Source of the DNA: Hydractinia symbiolongicarpus
Taxonomy: Eukaryota > Cnidaria > Hydrozoa > Anthoathecata > Hydractiniidae
Length of the DNA: 64,000 bases
Assembly: GCF_029227915.1 (NCBI RefSeq)
Contig: NC_079887.1
Coordinates: forward strand, 1,736,001-1,800,000
Direction of reading: 5' to 3'
Part shown: piece after piece, positions 25,170-39,269 of the stretch
Layout of the letters: every line of letters starts with the position of its first letter
How positions within the stretch are numbered: the first letter of the stretch is position 1
Translations under genes and position numbers: made by a program
Notes under the pieces: model-generated
Databases searched by the model: none
What the model was told of the DNA's origin: nothing
What the model saw: the letters and a program-made list of their open reading frames with translations, nothing else

Positions 25170-28015
25170 GTCCGGGGTTTACGGGAAATCGCGGATTTTC
25201 GTTTGCCGGCGATTAAACTTCTTTTATTCAGCGTCCCATCAAATATGAAAATATTTTTGAAAACTACAAGTCTCATGCGTTTAGTGGTAAAGAAAATAAT
25301 ATAAAAAATCGTTCGGGAAATGAGTTTACTCCCTGGGTACTTTCTTTGTATACTTTTGACTATACGGGTCGAGTCCGGGGTTTACGGGAAATGGCGGGTT
25401 TTTGTTTGCCGTCGATTAAACTTCTTTTATTCAGCGTCTCATCAAAAATGAAAACATTCTTAAAAACTACAAGTCTCATGCGTTTTTGTGGTAAAAAAAT
25501 AATTTAAAAAATCGTTCGGGAAATGAGTTTACTCACAGGGTACTTTCTTTGTATACATTCGACTACACGGGCCAAGCCCGGGATTTACGGGAAATCGCGG
25601 GATTTCGTTTGCCGGCGATTAAACTTCTTTCATTAACCCTCTCATCAAAAATGAAAATATTTTTGAAAACTACAAGTCTCATGCGTTGTAGTGGTGAAAA
25701 AATAATTTAAAAAATCGTTCGGAAAATGAGTTTACTCCCTGGGTACTTTCTTTGTATACTTTTGACTATACGGGCCGAGTCCGGGGTTTACGGGAAATCG
25801 CGGATTTTTGTTTGCCGGCGATTAAACTTCTTTTATTCAGCGTCCCATCAAATATGAAAATATTTTTGAAAACTATAAGTCTCATGCGTTTAGTGGTAAA
25901 GAAAATAATATAAAAAATCGTTCGGGAAATGAGTTTACTCCCTGGGTACTTTCTTTGTATACTTTTGACTATACGGGTCGAGTCCGGGGTTTACGGGAAA
26001 TGGCGGGTTTTCGTTTGCCGTCGATTAAACTTCTTTTATTCAGCGTCTCATCAAAAATGAAAACATTCTTAAAAACTACAAGTCTCATGCCTTTTAGTGG
26101 TGAAAAGATAATTTAAAAAATCGTTTTGGAAATGAGTTTACTCACAGGGTACTTTCTTTGTATACATTCGACTATACGGGCCAAGCCCGGGATTTACGGG
26201 AAATCGCGGGTTTTCGTTTGCTGGCGATTAAACCACTTTCATTAAGCTTCTCATCAAAAATGAAAACATTTCTGAAAACTACAAGTCTCATGCGTTTTAG
26301 TGGTAAAAAAATAATTTAAAAAATCGTTCGGGAAATGAGTTTACTCACAGGGTACTTTCTTTGTATACATTCGACTACACGGGCCAAGCCCGGGATTTAC
26401 GGGAAATCGCGGGATTTCGTTTGCCGGCGATTAAACTTCTTTCATTAACCCTCTCATCAAAAATGAAAACATCTTTGAAAACTGCAAGTCTCATGCGTTT
26501 TAGTGGTGAAAATATAATTTAAAAAATCGTTCGGAAAATGAGTTTACTCCCTGGGTACTTTCTTTGTATACTTTTGACTATACGGGTCGAGTCCGGGGTT
26601 TACGGGAAATGGCGGATTTTCGTTTGCCGGCGATTAAACTTCTTTTATTCAGCGTCCCATCAAATATGAAAATATTTTTGAAAACTACAAGTCTCATGCG
26701 TTTAGTGGTAAAGAAAATAATATAAAAAATCGTTCGGGAAATGAGTTTACTCCCTGGGTACTTTCTTTGTATACTTTTGACTATACGGGTCGAGTCCGGG
26801 GTTTACGGGAAATGGCGGGTTTTTGTTTGCCGTCGATTAAACTTCTTTTATTCAGCGTCTCATCAAAAATGAAAACATTCTTAAAAACTACAAGTCTCAT
26901 GCGTTTTTGTGGTAAAAAAATAATTTAAAAAATCGTTCGGGAAATGAGTTTACTCACAGGGTACTTTCTTTGTATACATTCGACTACACGGGCCAAGCCC
27001 GGGATTTACGGGAAATCGCGGGATTTCGTTTGCCGGCGATTAAACTTCTTTCATTAACCCTCTCATCAAAAATGAAAATATTTTTGAAAACTACAAGTCT
27101 CATGCGTTGTAGTGGTGAAAAAATAATTTAAAAAATCGTTCGGAAAATGAGTTTACTCCCTGGGTACTTTCTTTGTATACTTTTGACTATACGGGCCGAG
27201 TCCGGGGTTTACGGGAAATCGCGGATTTTTGTTTGCCGGCGATTAAACTTCTTTTATTCAGCGTCCCATCAAATATGAAAATATTTTTGAAAACTACAAG
27301 TCTCATGCGTTTAGTGGTAAAGAAAATAATATAAAAAATCGTTCGGGAAATGAGTTTACTCCCTGGGTACTTTCTTTGTATACTTTTGACTATACGGGTC
27401 GAGTCCGGGGTTTACGGGAAATGGCGGGTTTTCGTTTGCCGTCGATTAAACTTCTTTTATTCAGCGTCTCATCAAAAATGAAAACATTCTTAAAAACTAC
27501 AAGTCTCATGCGTTTTAGTGGTGAAAAGATAATTTAAAAAATCGTTTTGGAAATGAGTTTACTCACAGGGTACTTTCTTTGTATACATTCGACTATACGG
27601 GCCAAGCCCGGGATTTACGGGAAATCGCGGGTTTTCGTTTGCTGGCGATTAAACCACTTTCATTAAGCTTCTCATCAAAAATGAAAACATTTCTGAAAAC
27701 TACAAGTCTCATGCGTTTTAGTGGTAAAAAAATAATTTAAAAAATCGTTCGGGAAATGAGTTTACTCACAGGGTACTTTCTTTGTATACATTCGACTACA
27801 CGGGCCAAGCCCGGGATTTACGGGAAATCGCGGGATTTCGTTTGCCGGCGATTAAACTTCTTTCATTAACCCTCTCATCAAAAATGAAAACATCTTTGAA
27901 AACTGCAAGTCTCATGCGTTTTAGTGGTGAAAATATAATTTAAAAAATCGTTCGGGAAATGAGTTTACTCCCTGGGTACTTTCTTTGTATACTTTTGACT
28001 ATACGGGTCGAGTCC
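25170..28015 (+). repeat. 7-mer higher-order repeat, two copies
   Basis: Two adjacent copies of 1,421 bp (7 x 203). Shared rare variants are CGTTTTTGTGGTAAAA at 25,481 and 26,902, ATTAAGCTTCTC at 26,241 and 27,662, and AACATCTTTGAAAACTGC near 26,467 and 27,888. It adjoins the 10-mer on the left and the 8-mer on the right with overlapping monomers. Confidence 0.85.
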
Positions 28016-31000
28016 GGGGTTTACGGGAAATGGCGGGTTTTCGTTTGCCGTCGATTAAACTTCTTTTATTCAGCGTCTCATCAAAAATGAAAACATTCTT
28101 AAAAACTACAAGTCTCATGCGTTTTAGTGGTGAAAAAATAATTTAAAAAATCGTTTTGGAAATGAGTTTACTCACAGGGTACTTTCTTTGTATACATTCG
28201 ACTATACGGGTCAAGCCCGGGATTTACGGGAAAACGCGGGATTTCGTTTGCCGGCAATTAAACCTTTTTCATTAAGCGTCTCATCAAAAATGAAAACATT
28301 TTTGAAAACTACAAGTCTCATGCGTTTTAGTGGTGAAAAAACAATTTAAAAAATCGTTCGGAAAATGAGTTTACTCCTTGGGTACTTTCTTTGTATACTT
28401 TTGACTATACAGGCCGAGTCCGGGATTTACGGGAAATCGCAGATTTTCGTTTGCCGGCGATTAAACTTCTTTTATTCAGCGTCCCATCAAATATGAAAAT
28501 ATTTTTGAAAACTACAAGTCTCATGCGTTTAGTGGTAAAGAAAATAATTTAAAAAATCGTTCGGGAAATGAGTTTACTCACAGGGTACTTTCTTTGTATA
28601 CATTCGACTACACGGGCCAAGCCCAGGATTTACGGGAAATCACGGGATTTCGTTTGCCGGCGATTAAACTTCTTTCATTAACCCTCTAATCAAAAATGAA
28701 AATATTTTTGAAAACTACAAGTCTCATGCGTTGTAGTGGTGAAAAAATAATTTAAAAAATCGTTCGGAGAATGAGTTTACTCCCTGGGTACTTTCTTTGT
28801 ATACTTTTGACTATACGGGCCGAGTCCAGGGTTTACGGAAAATGGCGGATTTTCGTTTGCCGGCGATTAAACTTCTTTTATTCAGTGTCTCATCAAAAAT
28901 GAAAACATTTTTGAAAACTACAAGTCTCATGCGTTGTAGTTGTGAAAAAATAATTTAAAAAATCGTTTGAAAAATGAGTTTACTCACAGGGTACTTTCTC
29001 TGTATACATTCGACTATACGGGCCAAGCCCCAGATTTACGGGAAAACGCGGGATTTCGTTTGCCGGCGATTAAACCTCTTTCATTAGGCGTCTCATCAAA
29101 AATGAAAACATTTTTGAAAACTACAAGTCTCATGCGTTTTAGTGGTGAAAAAATAATTTAAAAAATCGTTCGGGAAATGAGTTTACTTCCTGGGTACTTT
29201 CTTTGTATACTTTTGACTATACGGGCCGAGTCCGGGATTTACGGGAAATCGCGGGTTTTCGTTTGCCGTCGATTAAACTTCTTTTATTCAGCGTCTCATC
29301 AAAACTGAAAACATTCTTAAAAACTACAAGTCTCATGCGTTTTAGTGGTGAAAAATTAATTTAAAAAATCGTTTTGGAAATGAGTTTACTCACAGGGTAC
29401 TTTCTTTGTATACATTCGACTACACGGGCCAAGCCCGGGATTTACGGGAAATCGCGGGATTTCGTTTGCCGGCGATTAAACTTCTTTCATTAACCCTCTC
29501 ATCAAAAATGAAAACATCTTTGAAAACTGCAAGTCTCATGCGTTTTAGTGGTGAAAATATAATTTAAAAAATCGTTCGGGAAATGAGTTTACTCCCTGGG
29601 TACTTTCTTTGTATACTTTTGACTATACGGGTCGAGTCCGGGGTTTACGGGAAATGGCGGGTTTTCGTTTGCCGTCGATTAAACTTCTTTTATTCAGCGT
29701 CTCATCAAAAATGAAAACATTCTTAAAAACTACAAGTCTCATGCGTTTTAGTGGTGAAAAAATAATTTAAAAAATCGTTTTGGAAATGAGTTTACTCACA
29801 GGGTACTTTCTTTGTATACATTCGACTATACGGGCCAAGCCCGGGATTTACGGGAAAACGCGGGATTTCGTTTGCCGGCAATTAAACCTTTTTCATTAAG
29901 CGTCTCATCAAAAATGAAAACATTTTTGAAAACTACAAGTCTCATGCGTTTTAGTGGTGAAAAAACAATTTAAAAAATCGTTCGGAAAATGAGTTTACTC
30001 CTTGGGTACTTTCTTTGTATACTTTTGACTATACAGGCCGAGTCCGGGATTTACGGGAAATCGCAGATTTTCGTTTGCCGGCGATTAAACTTCTTTTATT
30101 CAGCGTCCCATCAAATATGAAAATATTTTTGAAAACTACAAGTCTCATGCGTTTAGTGGTAAAGAAAATAATTTAAAAAATCGTTCGGGAAATGAGTTTA
30201 CTCACAGGGTACTTTCTTTGTATACATTCGACTACACGGGCCAAGCCCAGGATTTACGGGAAATCACGGGATTTCGTTTGCCGGCGATTAAACTTCTTTC
30301 ATTAACCCTCTAATCAAAAATGAAAATATTTTTGAAAACTACAAGTCTCATGCGTTGTAGTGGTGAAAAAATAATTTAAAAAATCGTTCGGAGAATGAGT
30401 TTACTCCCTGGGTACTTTCTTTGTATACTTTTGACTATACGGGCCGAGTCCAGGGTGTACGGAAAATGGCGGATTTTCGTTTGCCGGCGATTAAACTTCT
30501 TTTATTCAGTGTCTCATCAAAAATGAAAACATTTTTGAAAACTACAAGTCTCATGCGTTGTAGTTGTGAAAAAATAATTTAAAAAATCGTTTGAAAAATG
30601 AGTTTACTCACAGGGTACTTTCTCTGTATACATTCGACTATACGGGCCAAGCCCCAGATTTACGGGAAAACGCGGGATTTCGTTTGCCGGCGATTAAACC
30701 TCTTTCATTAGGCGTCTCATCAAAAATGAAAACATTTTTGAAAACTACAAGTCTCATGCGTTTTAGTGGTGAAAAAATAATTTAAAAAATCGTTCGGGAA
30801 ATGAGTTTACTTCCTGGGTACTTTCTTTGTATACTTTTGACTATACGGGCCGAGTCCGGGATTTACGGGAAATCGCGGGTTTTCGTTTGCCGTCGATTAA
30901 ACTTCTTTTATTCAGCGTCTCATCAAAACTGAAAACATTCTTAAAAACTACAAGTCTCATGCGTTTTAGTGGTGAAAAATTAATTTAAAAAATCGTTTTG

Positions 31001-31034
31001 GAAATGAGTTTACTCACAGGGTACTTTCTTTGTA
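27787..31034 (+). repeat. 8-mer higher-order repeat, two copies
   Basis: Two adjacent copies of 1,624 bp (8 x 203): about 27,787-29,410 and 29,411-31,034. Markers: ACAATTTAAA at 28,341 and 29,965, CTCCTTGGGTAC near 28,374 and 29,998, and GAAAAATTAATTT near 29,350 and 30,974. The second copy ends where GTAAACATTCG and a one-base deletion in ACGGCCAAG appear at about 31,034-31,050. Confidence 0.87.
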
Positions 31035-32350
31035 AACATTCGACTATACGGCCAAGCCCGGGATTTACGGGAAAACGCGGGATTTCGTTTGCCGGCGATT
31101 AAACCTCTTTCATTAGGCGTCTCATCAAAAATGAAAACATTTTTGAAAACTACAAGTCTCATGCGTTTTAGTGGTGAAAAAATAATTTAAAAAATCGTTC
31201 GGGAAATGAGTTTACTCCCTGGGTACTTTCTTTGTTTACTTTTGACTATACGGGTCGAGTCCGGGGTTTACGGGAAATGGCGGGTTTTCGTTTGCCGTCG
31301 ATTAAACTTCTTTTATTCAGCGTCTCATCAAAAATGAAAACATTCTTAAAAACTACAAGTCTCATGCGTTTTAGTGGTGAAAAAATAATTTAAAAAATCG
31401 TTTTGGAAATGAGTTTACTCACAGGGTACTTTCTTTGTATACATTCGACTATACGGGCCAAGCCCGGGATTTACGGGAAAACGCGGGATTTCGTTTGCCG
31501 GCAATTAAACCTCTTTCATTAAACGTCTCATCAAAAATGAAAACATTTTTGAAAACTACAAGTCTCATGCGTTTTAGTGGTGAAAAAATAATTTAAAATA
31601 TCGTTCGGAAAATGAGTTTACTCCCTGGGTACTTTCTTTGTATACTTTTGTCTATACAGGCCGAGTCCGGGATTTACGGGAAATCGCGGATTTTCGTTTG
31701 CCGGCGATTAAACTTCTTTTATTCAGCGTCCCATCAAATATGAAAATATTTTTGAAAACTACAAGTCTCATGCGTTTAGTGGTAAAGAAAATAATATAAA
31801 AAATCGTTCGGGAAATGAGTTTACTCCCTGGGTACTTTCTTTGTATACTTTTGACTATACGGGTCGAGTCCGGGGTTTACGGGAAATGGCGGGTTTTTGT
31901 TTGCCGTCGATTAAACTTCTTTTATTCAGCGTCTCATCAAAAATGAAAACATTCCTAAAAACTACAAGTCTGATGCGTTTTAGTGGTGAAAAGGTAATTC
32001 AAAAAATCGTTTTGGAAATGAGTTTACTCACAGGGTACTTTCTTTGTATACATTGGACTATACGGGCCAAGCCCGGGATTTTCGGGAAATCGCGGGTTTT
32101 CGTTTGCTGGCGATTAAACCACTTTCATTAAGCGTCTCATCAAAAATGAAAACATTTCTGAAAACTACAAGTCTCATGCGTTTTAGTGGTAAAAAAATAA
32201 TTTAAAAAATCGTTCGGGAAATGAGTTTACTCACAGGGTACTTTCTTTGTATACATTCGACTACACGGGCCAAGCCCAGGATTTACGGGAAATCGCGGGA
32301 TTTCGTTTGCCGGCGATTAAACTTCTTTCATTAACCCTCTAATCAAAAAT
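31035..32350 (+). repeat. Satellite monomers without close local duplicate
   Basis: About 6.5 ordinary monomers of classes A and B lie between the 8-mer pair and the next 10-mer. They resemble monomers near 28.0-28.9 kb but I see no adjacent copy at high identity. One monomer near 31,997 has GGTAATTCAAAA instead of the usual TAATTTAAAA, which removes the common in-frame stop and gives a reading frame running across two monomers (31,841-32,131). I see no gene here. Confidence 0.75.
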
Positions 32351-35300
32351 GAAAATATTTTTGAAAACTACAAGTCTCATGCGTTGTAGTGGTGAAAAAA
32401 TAATTTAAAAAATCGTTCGGAAAATGAGTTTACTCCCTGGGTACTTTCTTTGTATACTTTTGACTATACGGGCCGAGTCCAGGGTTTACGGAAAATGGCG
32501 GGTTTTCGTTTGCCGGCGATTAAACTTCTTTTATTCAGTGTCTCATCAAAAATGAAAACATTTTTGAAAACTACAAGTCTCATGCGTTGTAGTTGTGAAA
32601 AAATAATTTAAAAAATCGTTTGGAAAATGAGTTTACTCACAGGGTACTTTCTGTGTATACATTCGACTATACGGGCCAAGCCCCAGATTTACGGGAAAAC
32701 GCGGGATTTCGTTTGCCGGCGATTAAACCTCTTTCATTAGGCGTCTCATCAAAAATGAAAACATTTTTGAAAACTACAAGTCTCATGCGTTTTAGTGGTG
32801 AAAAAATAATTTAAAAAATCGTTCGGGAAATGAGTTTACTTCCTGGGTACTTTCTTTGTATACTTTTGACTATACGGGCCGAGTCCGGGATTTACGGGAA
32901 ATCGCGGATTTTCGTTTGCCGGCGATTAAACTTCTTTTATTCAGCGTCCCATCAAATATGAAAATATTTTTGAAAACTACCAGTCTCATGCGTTTAGTGG
33001 TAAAGAAAATAATATAAAAAATCGTTTGGGAAATGAGTTTACTCCCTGCGTACTTTCTTTGTATACTTTTGACTATACGGGTCGAGTCCGGGGTTTACGG
33101 GAAATGGCGGGTTTTCGTTTGCCGTCGATTAAACTTCTTTTATTCAGCGTCTCATCAAAAATGAAAACATTTTTAAAAACTACAAGTCTCATGCGTTTTA
33201 GTGGTGAAAAGATAATTTAAGAAATCGTTTTGGAAATGAGTTTACTCACAGGGTACTTTCTTTGTATACATTCGACTATACGGGCCAAGCCCGGGATTTA
33301 CGGGAAATCGCGGGTTTTCGTTTGCTGGCGATTAAACCACTTTCATTAAGCGTCTCATCAAAAATGAAAACATTTCTGAAAACTACAAGTCTCATGCGTT
33401 TTAGTGGTAAAAAATAATTTAAAAAATCGTTCGGGAAATGAGTTTACTCACAGGGTACTTTCTTTGTATACATTCGACTACAAGGGCCAAGCCCGGGATT
33501 TACGGGAAATCGCGGGATTTCGTTTGCCGGCGATTAAACTTCTTTCATTAACCCTCTCATCAAAAATGAAAATATTTTTGAAAACTACAAGTCTCATGCG
33601 TTGTAGTGGTGAAAAAATAATTTAAGAAATCGTTCGGAAAATGAGTTTACTCCCTGGGTACTTTCTTTGTATACTTTTGACTATACGGGCCGAGTCCGGG
33701 GTTTACGGGAAATCGCGGATTTTCGTTTGCCGGCGATTAAACTTCTTTTATTCAGCGTCCCATCAAATATGAAAATATTTTTGAAAACTACAAGTCTCAT
33801 GCGTTTAGTGGTAAAGAAAATAATATAAAAAATCGTTCGGGAAATGAGTTTACTCCCTGGGTACTTTCTTTGTATACTTTTGACTATACGGGTCGAGTCC
33901 GGGGTTTACGGGAAATGGCGGGTTTTTGTTTGCCGTCGATTAAACTTCTTTTATTCAGCGTCTCATCAAAAATGAAAACATTCTTAAAAACTACAAGTCT
34001 CATGCGTTTTAGTGGTGAAAAGATAATTTAAAAAATCGTTTTGGAAATGAGTTTACTCACAGGGTACTTTCTTTGTATACATTCGACTATACGGGCCAAG
34101 CCCGGGATTTACGGGAAATCGCGGGTTTTCGTTTGCTGGCGATTAAACCACTTTCATTAAGCGTCTCATCAAAAATGAAAACATTTCTGAAAACTACAAG
34201 TCTCATGCGTTTTAGTGGTAAAAAAATAATTTAAAAAATCGTTATGGGAATGAGTTTACTCACAGGGTACTTTCTTTGTATACATTCGACTACACGGGCC
34301 AAGCCCGGGATTTACGGGAAATCGCGGGATTTCGTTTGCCGGCGATTAAACTTCTTTCATTAACCCTCTCATCAAAAATGAAAATATTTTTGAAAACTAC
34401 AAGTCTCATGCGTTGTAGTGGTGAAAAAATAATTTAAAAAATCGTTCGGAAAATGAGTTTACTCCCTGGGTACTTTCTTTGTATACTTTTAACTATACGG
34501 GCCGAGTCCAGGGTTTACGGAAAATGGCGGGTTTTCGTTTGCCGGCGATTAAACTTCTTTTATTCAGTGTCTCATCAAAAATGAAAACATTTTTGAAAAC
34601 TACAAGTCTCATGCGTTGTAGTTGTGAAAAAATAATTTAAAAAATCGTTTGGAAAATGAGTTTATTCACAGGGTACTTTCTCTGTATACATTCGACTATA
34701 CGGGCCAAGCCCCAGATTTACGGGAAAACGCGGGATTTCGTTTGCCGGCGATTAAACCTCTTTCATTAGGCGTCTCATCAAAAATGAAAACATTTTTGAA
34801 AACTACAAGTCTCATGCGTTTTAGTGGTGGAAAAATAATTTAAAAAATCGTTCGGGAAATGAGTTTACTCCCTGGGTACTTTCTTTGTATACTTTTGACT
34901 ATACGGGCCGAGTCCGGGATTTACGGGAAATCGCGGATTTTCGTTTGCCGGCGATTAAACTTCTTTTATTCAGCGTCCCATCAAATATGAAAATATTTTT
35001 GAAAACTACCAGTCTCATGCGTTTAGTGGTAAAGAAAATAATATAAAAAATCGTTCGGAAAATGAGTTTACTCCCTGCGTACTTTCTTTGTATACTTTTG
35101 ACTATACGGGTCGAGTCCGGGGTTTACGGGAAATGGCGGGTTTTCGTTTGCCGTCGATTAAACTTCTTTTATTCAGCGTCTCATCAAAAATGAAAACATT
35201 TTTAAAAACTACAAGTCTCATGCGTTTTAGTGGTGAAAAGATAATTTAAGAAATCGTTTTGGAAATGAGTTTACTCACAGGGTACTTTCTTTGTATACAT

Positions 35301-35729
35301 TCGACTATACGGGCCAAGCCCGGGATTTACGGGAAATCGCGGGTTTTCGTTTGCTGGCGATTAAACCACTTTCATTAAGCGTCTCATCAAAAATGAAAAC
35401 ATTTCTGAAAACTACAAGTCTCATGCGTTTTAGTGGTAAAAAATAATTTAAAAAATCGTTCGGGAAATGAGTTTACTCACAGGGTACTTTCTTTGTATAC
35501 ATTCGACTACACGGGCCAAGCCCGGGATTTACGGGAAATCGCGGGATTTCGTTTTCCGGCGATTAAACTTCTTTCATTAACCCTCTCATCAAAAATGAAA
35601 ATATTTTTGAAAACTACAAGTCTCATGCGTTGTAGTGGTGAAAAAATAATTTAAAAAATCGTTCGGAAAATGAGTTTACTCCCTGGGTACTTTCTTTGTA
35701 TACTTTTGACTATACGGGCCGAGTCCGGG
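32350..35729 (+). repeat. 10-mer higher-order repeat, second locus
   Basis: About 1.35 kb at 32,350-33,700 recurs at 34,379-35,729, an offset of 2,029 bp. The monomer order and rare variants (CTCTGTATAC or CTGTGTATAC, CTACCAGTCTC, CTGCGTAC, AATTTAAGAAATCG) are those of the 10-mer at 21.2-25.4 kb. Equivalent points, 22,065 and 32,620, lie 10,555 bp apart, which is 52 monomers less one base. Copies here are less alike than those at 21-25 kb. Confidence 0.8.
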
Positions 35730-36269
35730 GTTTACGGGAAATGGCGGGTTTTCGTTTTCCGGCGATTAAACTTCTTTTATTCAGTGTCTCATCAAAAATG
35801 AAAACATTTTTGAAAACTTCAAGTCTCATGCGTTTAGTGGTAAAGAAAATAATATAAAAAATCGTTCGGGAAATGAGTTTACTCCCTGGGTACTTTCTTT
35901 GTATACTTTTGACTATACGGGTCGAGTCCGGGGTTTACGGGAAATGGCGGGTTTTCGTTTGCCGTCGATTAAACTTCTTTTATTCAGCGTCTCATCAAAA
36001 ATGAAAACATTCCTAAAAACTACAAGTCTCATGCGTTTTAGTGGTGAAAAAATAATTTAAAAAATCGTTCGGGAAATGAGTTTACTCCCTGGGTACTTTC
36101 TTTGTATACTTTTGACTATACGGGCCGAGTCCGGGATTTACGGGAAATCGCGGATTTTCGTTTGCCGGCGAATAAACTTCTTTTATTCAGCGTCCCATGA
36201 AATATGAAAATATTTTTGAAAACTACAAGTCTCATGCGTTTAGTGGTAAAGAAAATAATTTAAAAAATC

Positions 36270-37066
36270 GTTTTGGAAATGAGTTTACTCACAGGGTACT
36301 TTCTTTGTATACATTCGACTATACGGGCCAAGCCCGGGATTTTCGGGAAATCGCGGGTTTTCGTTTGCTGGCAATTAAACCACTTTCATTAAGCGTCTCA
36401 TCAAAAATGAAAACATTTCTGAAAACTACAAGTCTCATGCGTTTTAGTGGTTAAAAAAATAATGTAAAAAATCGTTCGGGAAATGAGTTTACTCACAGGG
36501 TACTTTCTTTGTATACATTCGACTACACGGGCCAAGCCCGGGATTTACTGGAAATCGCGGGATTTCGTTTGCCGGCGATTAAACTTCTTTCATTAACCCT
36601 CTCATCAAAAATGAAAATATTTTTGAAAACTACAAGTCTCATGCGTTGTAGTGGTGAAAAAATAATTTAAAAAATCGTTTTGGAAATGAGTTTACTCACA
36701 GGGTACTTTCTTTGTATACATTCGACTATACGGGCCAAGCCCGGGATTTTCGGGAAATCGCGGGTTTTCGTTTGCTGGCAATTAAACCACTTTCATTAAG
36801 CGTCTCATCAAAAATGAAAACATTTCTGAAAACTACAAGTCTCATGCGTTTTAGTGGTAAAAAAATAATGTAAAAAATCGTTCGGGAAATGAGTTTACTC
36901 ACAGGGTACTTTCTTTGTATACATTCGACTACACGGGCCAAGCCCGGGATTTACTGGAAATCGCGGGATTTCGTTTGCCGGCGATTAAACTTCTTTCATT
37001 AACCCTCTCATCAAAAATGAAAATATTTTTAAAAACTACAAGTCTCATGCGTTGTAGTGGTGATAA
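36270..37066 (+). repeat. Dimer duplication
   Basis: A two-monomer block of 406 bp at about 36,270-36,675 is repeated at 36,676-37,066 and on. It carries the paired rare variants GGATTTTCGGG with GCTGGCAATTAAAC and GGGATTTACTGG (36,540 and 36,946); GGGATTTACTGG appears once more near 37,758. This shows that very short exchange units also operate in the array. Confidence 0.75.
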
Positions 37067-39269
37067 AATAATTTAAAAAATCGTTCGGAAAATGAGTTTA
37101 CTCCCTGGGTACTTTCTTTGTATACTTTTGACTATACGGGCCGAGTCCGGGGTTTACGGGAAATCGCGGATTTTCGTTTGCCGGCGATTAAACTTCTTTT
37201 ATTCAGCGTCCCATCAAATATGAAAATATTTTTGAAAACTACAAGTCTCATGCGTTTAGTGGTAAAGAAAATAATATAAAAAATCGTTCGGGAAATGAGT
37301 TTACTCCCTGGGTACTTTCTTTGTATACTTTTGACTATACGGGTCGAGTCCGGGGTTTACGGGAAATGGCGGGTTTTCGTTTGCCGTCGATTAAACTTCT
37401 TTTATTCAGCGTCTCATCAAAAATGAAAACATTCTTAAAAACTACAAGTCTCATGCGTTTTAGTGGTGAAAAGATAATTTAAAAAATCGTTTTGGAAATG
37501 AGTTTACTCACAGGGTACTTTCTTTGTATACATTCGACTATACGGGCCGAGTCCAGGGTTTACGGAAAATGGCGGGTTTTCGTTTGCCGTCGATTAAACT
37601 TCTTTTATTCAGCGTCTCATCAAAAATGAAAACATTCCTAAAAACTACAAGTCTCATGCGTTTTAGTGGTAAAAAAATAATGTAAAAAATCGTTCGGGAA
37701 ATGAGTTTACTCACAGGGTACTTTCTTTGTATACATTCGACTACACGGGCCAAGCCCGGGATTTACTGGAAATCGCGAGATTTCGTTTGCCGGCGATTAA
37801 ACTTCTTTCATTAACCCTCTCATCAAAAATGAAAATATTTTTGAAAACTACAAGTCTCATGCGTTGTAGTGGTGAAAAAATAATTTAAAAAATCGTTCGG
37901 AAAATGAGTTTACTCCCTGGGTACTTTCTTTGTATACTTTTGACTATACGGGCCGAGTCCAGGGTTTACGGAAAATGGCGGGTTTTCGTTTGCCGGCGAT
38001 TAAACTTCTTTTATTCAGTGTCTCATCAAAAATGAAAACATTTTTGAAAACTACAAATCTCATGCGTTGTAGTTGTGAAAAAATAACTTAAAAAATCGTT
38101 TGGAAAATGAGTTTACTCACAGGGTACTTTCTCTGTATACATTCGACTATACGGGCCAAGCCCGGGATTTACGGGAAATCGCGGGTTTTCGTTTGCTGGC
38201 GATTAAACCACTTTCATTAAGCGTCTCATCAAAAATGAAAACATTTCTGAAAACTACAGGTCTCATGCGTTTTAGTGGTAAAAAATAATTTAAAAAATCG
38301 TTCGGGAAATGAGTTTACTCACAGGGTACTTTCTTTGTATACATTCGACTACACGGGCCAAGCCCGGGATTTACGGGAAATCGCGGGATTTTGTTTGCCG
38401 GCGATTAAACTTCTTTCATTAACCCTCTCATCAAAAATGAAAATATTTTTGAAAACTACAAGTCTCATGCGTTGTAGTGGTGAAAAAATAATTTAAAAAA
38501 TCGTTCGGAAAATGAGTTTACTCCCTGGGTACTTTCTTTGTATACTTTTGACTATACGGGCCGAGTCCGGGGTTTACGGGAAATCCCGAATTTTCGTTTG
38601 CCGGCGATTAAACTTCTTTTATTCAGCGTCCCATCAAATATGAAAATATTTTTGAAAACTACAAGTCTCATGCGTTTAGTGGTAAAGAAAATAATATAAA
38701 AAATCGTTCGGGAAATGAGTTTACTCCCTGGGTACTTTCTTTGTATACTTTTGACTATACGGGTCGAGTCCGGGGTTTACGGGAAATGGCGGGTTTTCAT
38801 TTGCCGTCGATTAAACTTCTTTTATTCAGCGTCTCATCAAAAATGAAAACATTCTTAAAAACTACAAGTCTCATGCGTTTTAGTGGTGAAAAGATAATTT
38901 AAAAAATCGTTTTGGAAATGAGTTTACTCAGAGGGTTCTTTCTTTGTATACATTCGACTATACGGGCCAAGCCCGGGATTTACGGGAAATCGCGGGTTTT
39001 CGTTTGCTGGCGATTAAACCACTTTCATTAAGCGTCTCATCAAAAATGAAAACATTTCTGAAAACTACAAGTCTCATGCGTTTTAGTGGTAAAAAAATAA
39101 TTTAAAAAATCGTTCGGGAAATGAGTTTACTCACAGGGTACTTTCTTTGTGTACATTCGACTACACGGGCCAAGCCCGGGATTTACGGGAAATCGCAGGA
39201 TTTCGTTTGCCGGCGATTAAACTTCTTTCATTAACCCTCTCATCAAAAATGAAAATATTTTTGAAAACT

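Larger units (their letters stand above)
21180..25410 (+). repeat. 10-mer higher-order repeat, about two copies
   Basis: A 2,030-bp unit (10 x 203) is repeated: TCAGAGTCTC at 21,371 and 23,401, CTACCAGTCTC near 22,422 and 24,452, and GGTGGAAAAATTATTT near 23,053 and 25,083. Monomers from 22,074 to 24,103 run A3 B1 B2 A1 A2 B1 B2 A1 A2 B, an A-BB-AA-BB-AA-B pattern. The unit overlaps the second copy of the 9-mer upstream, so the two duplications happened in sequence over shared monomers. Confidence 0.87.
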
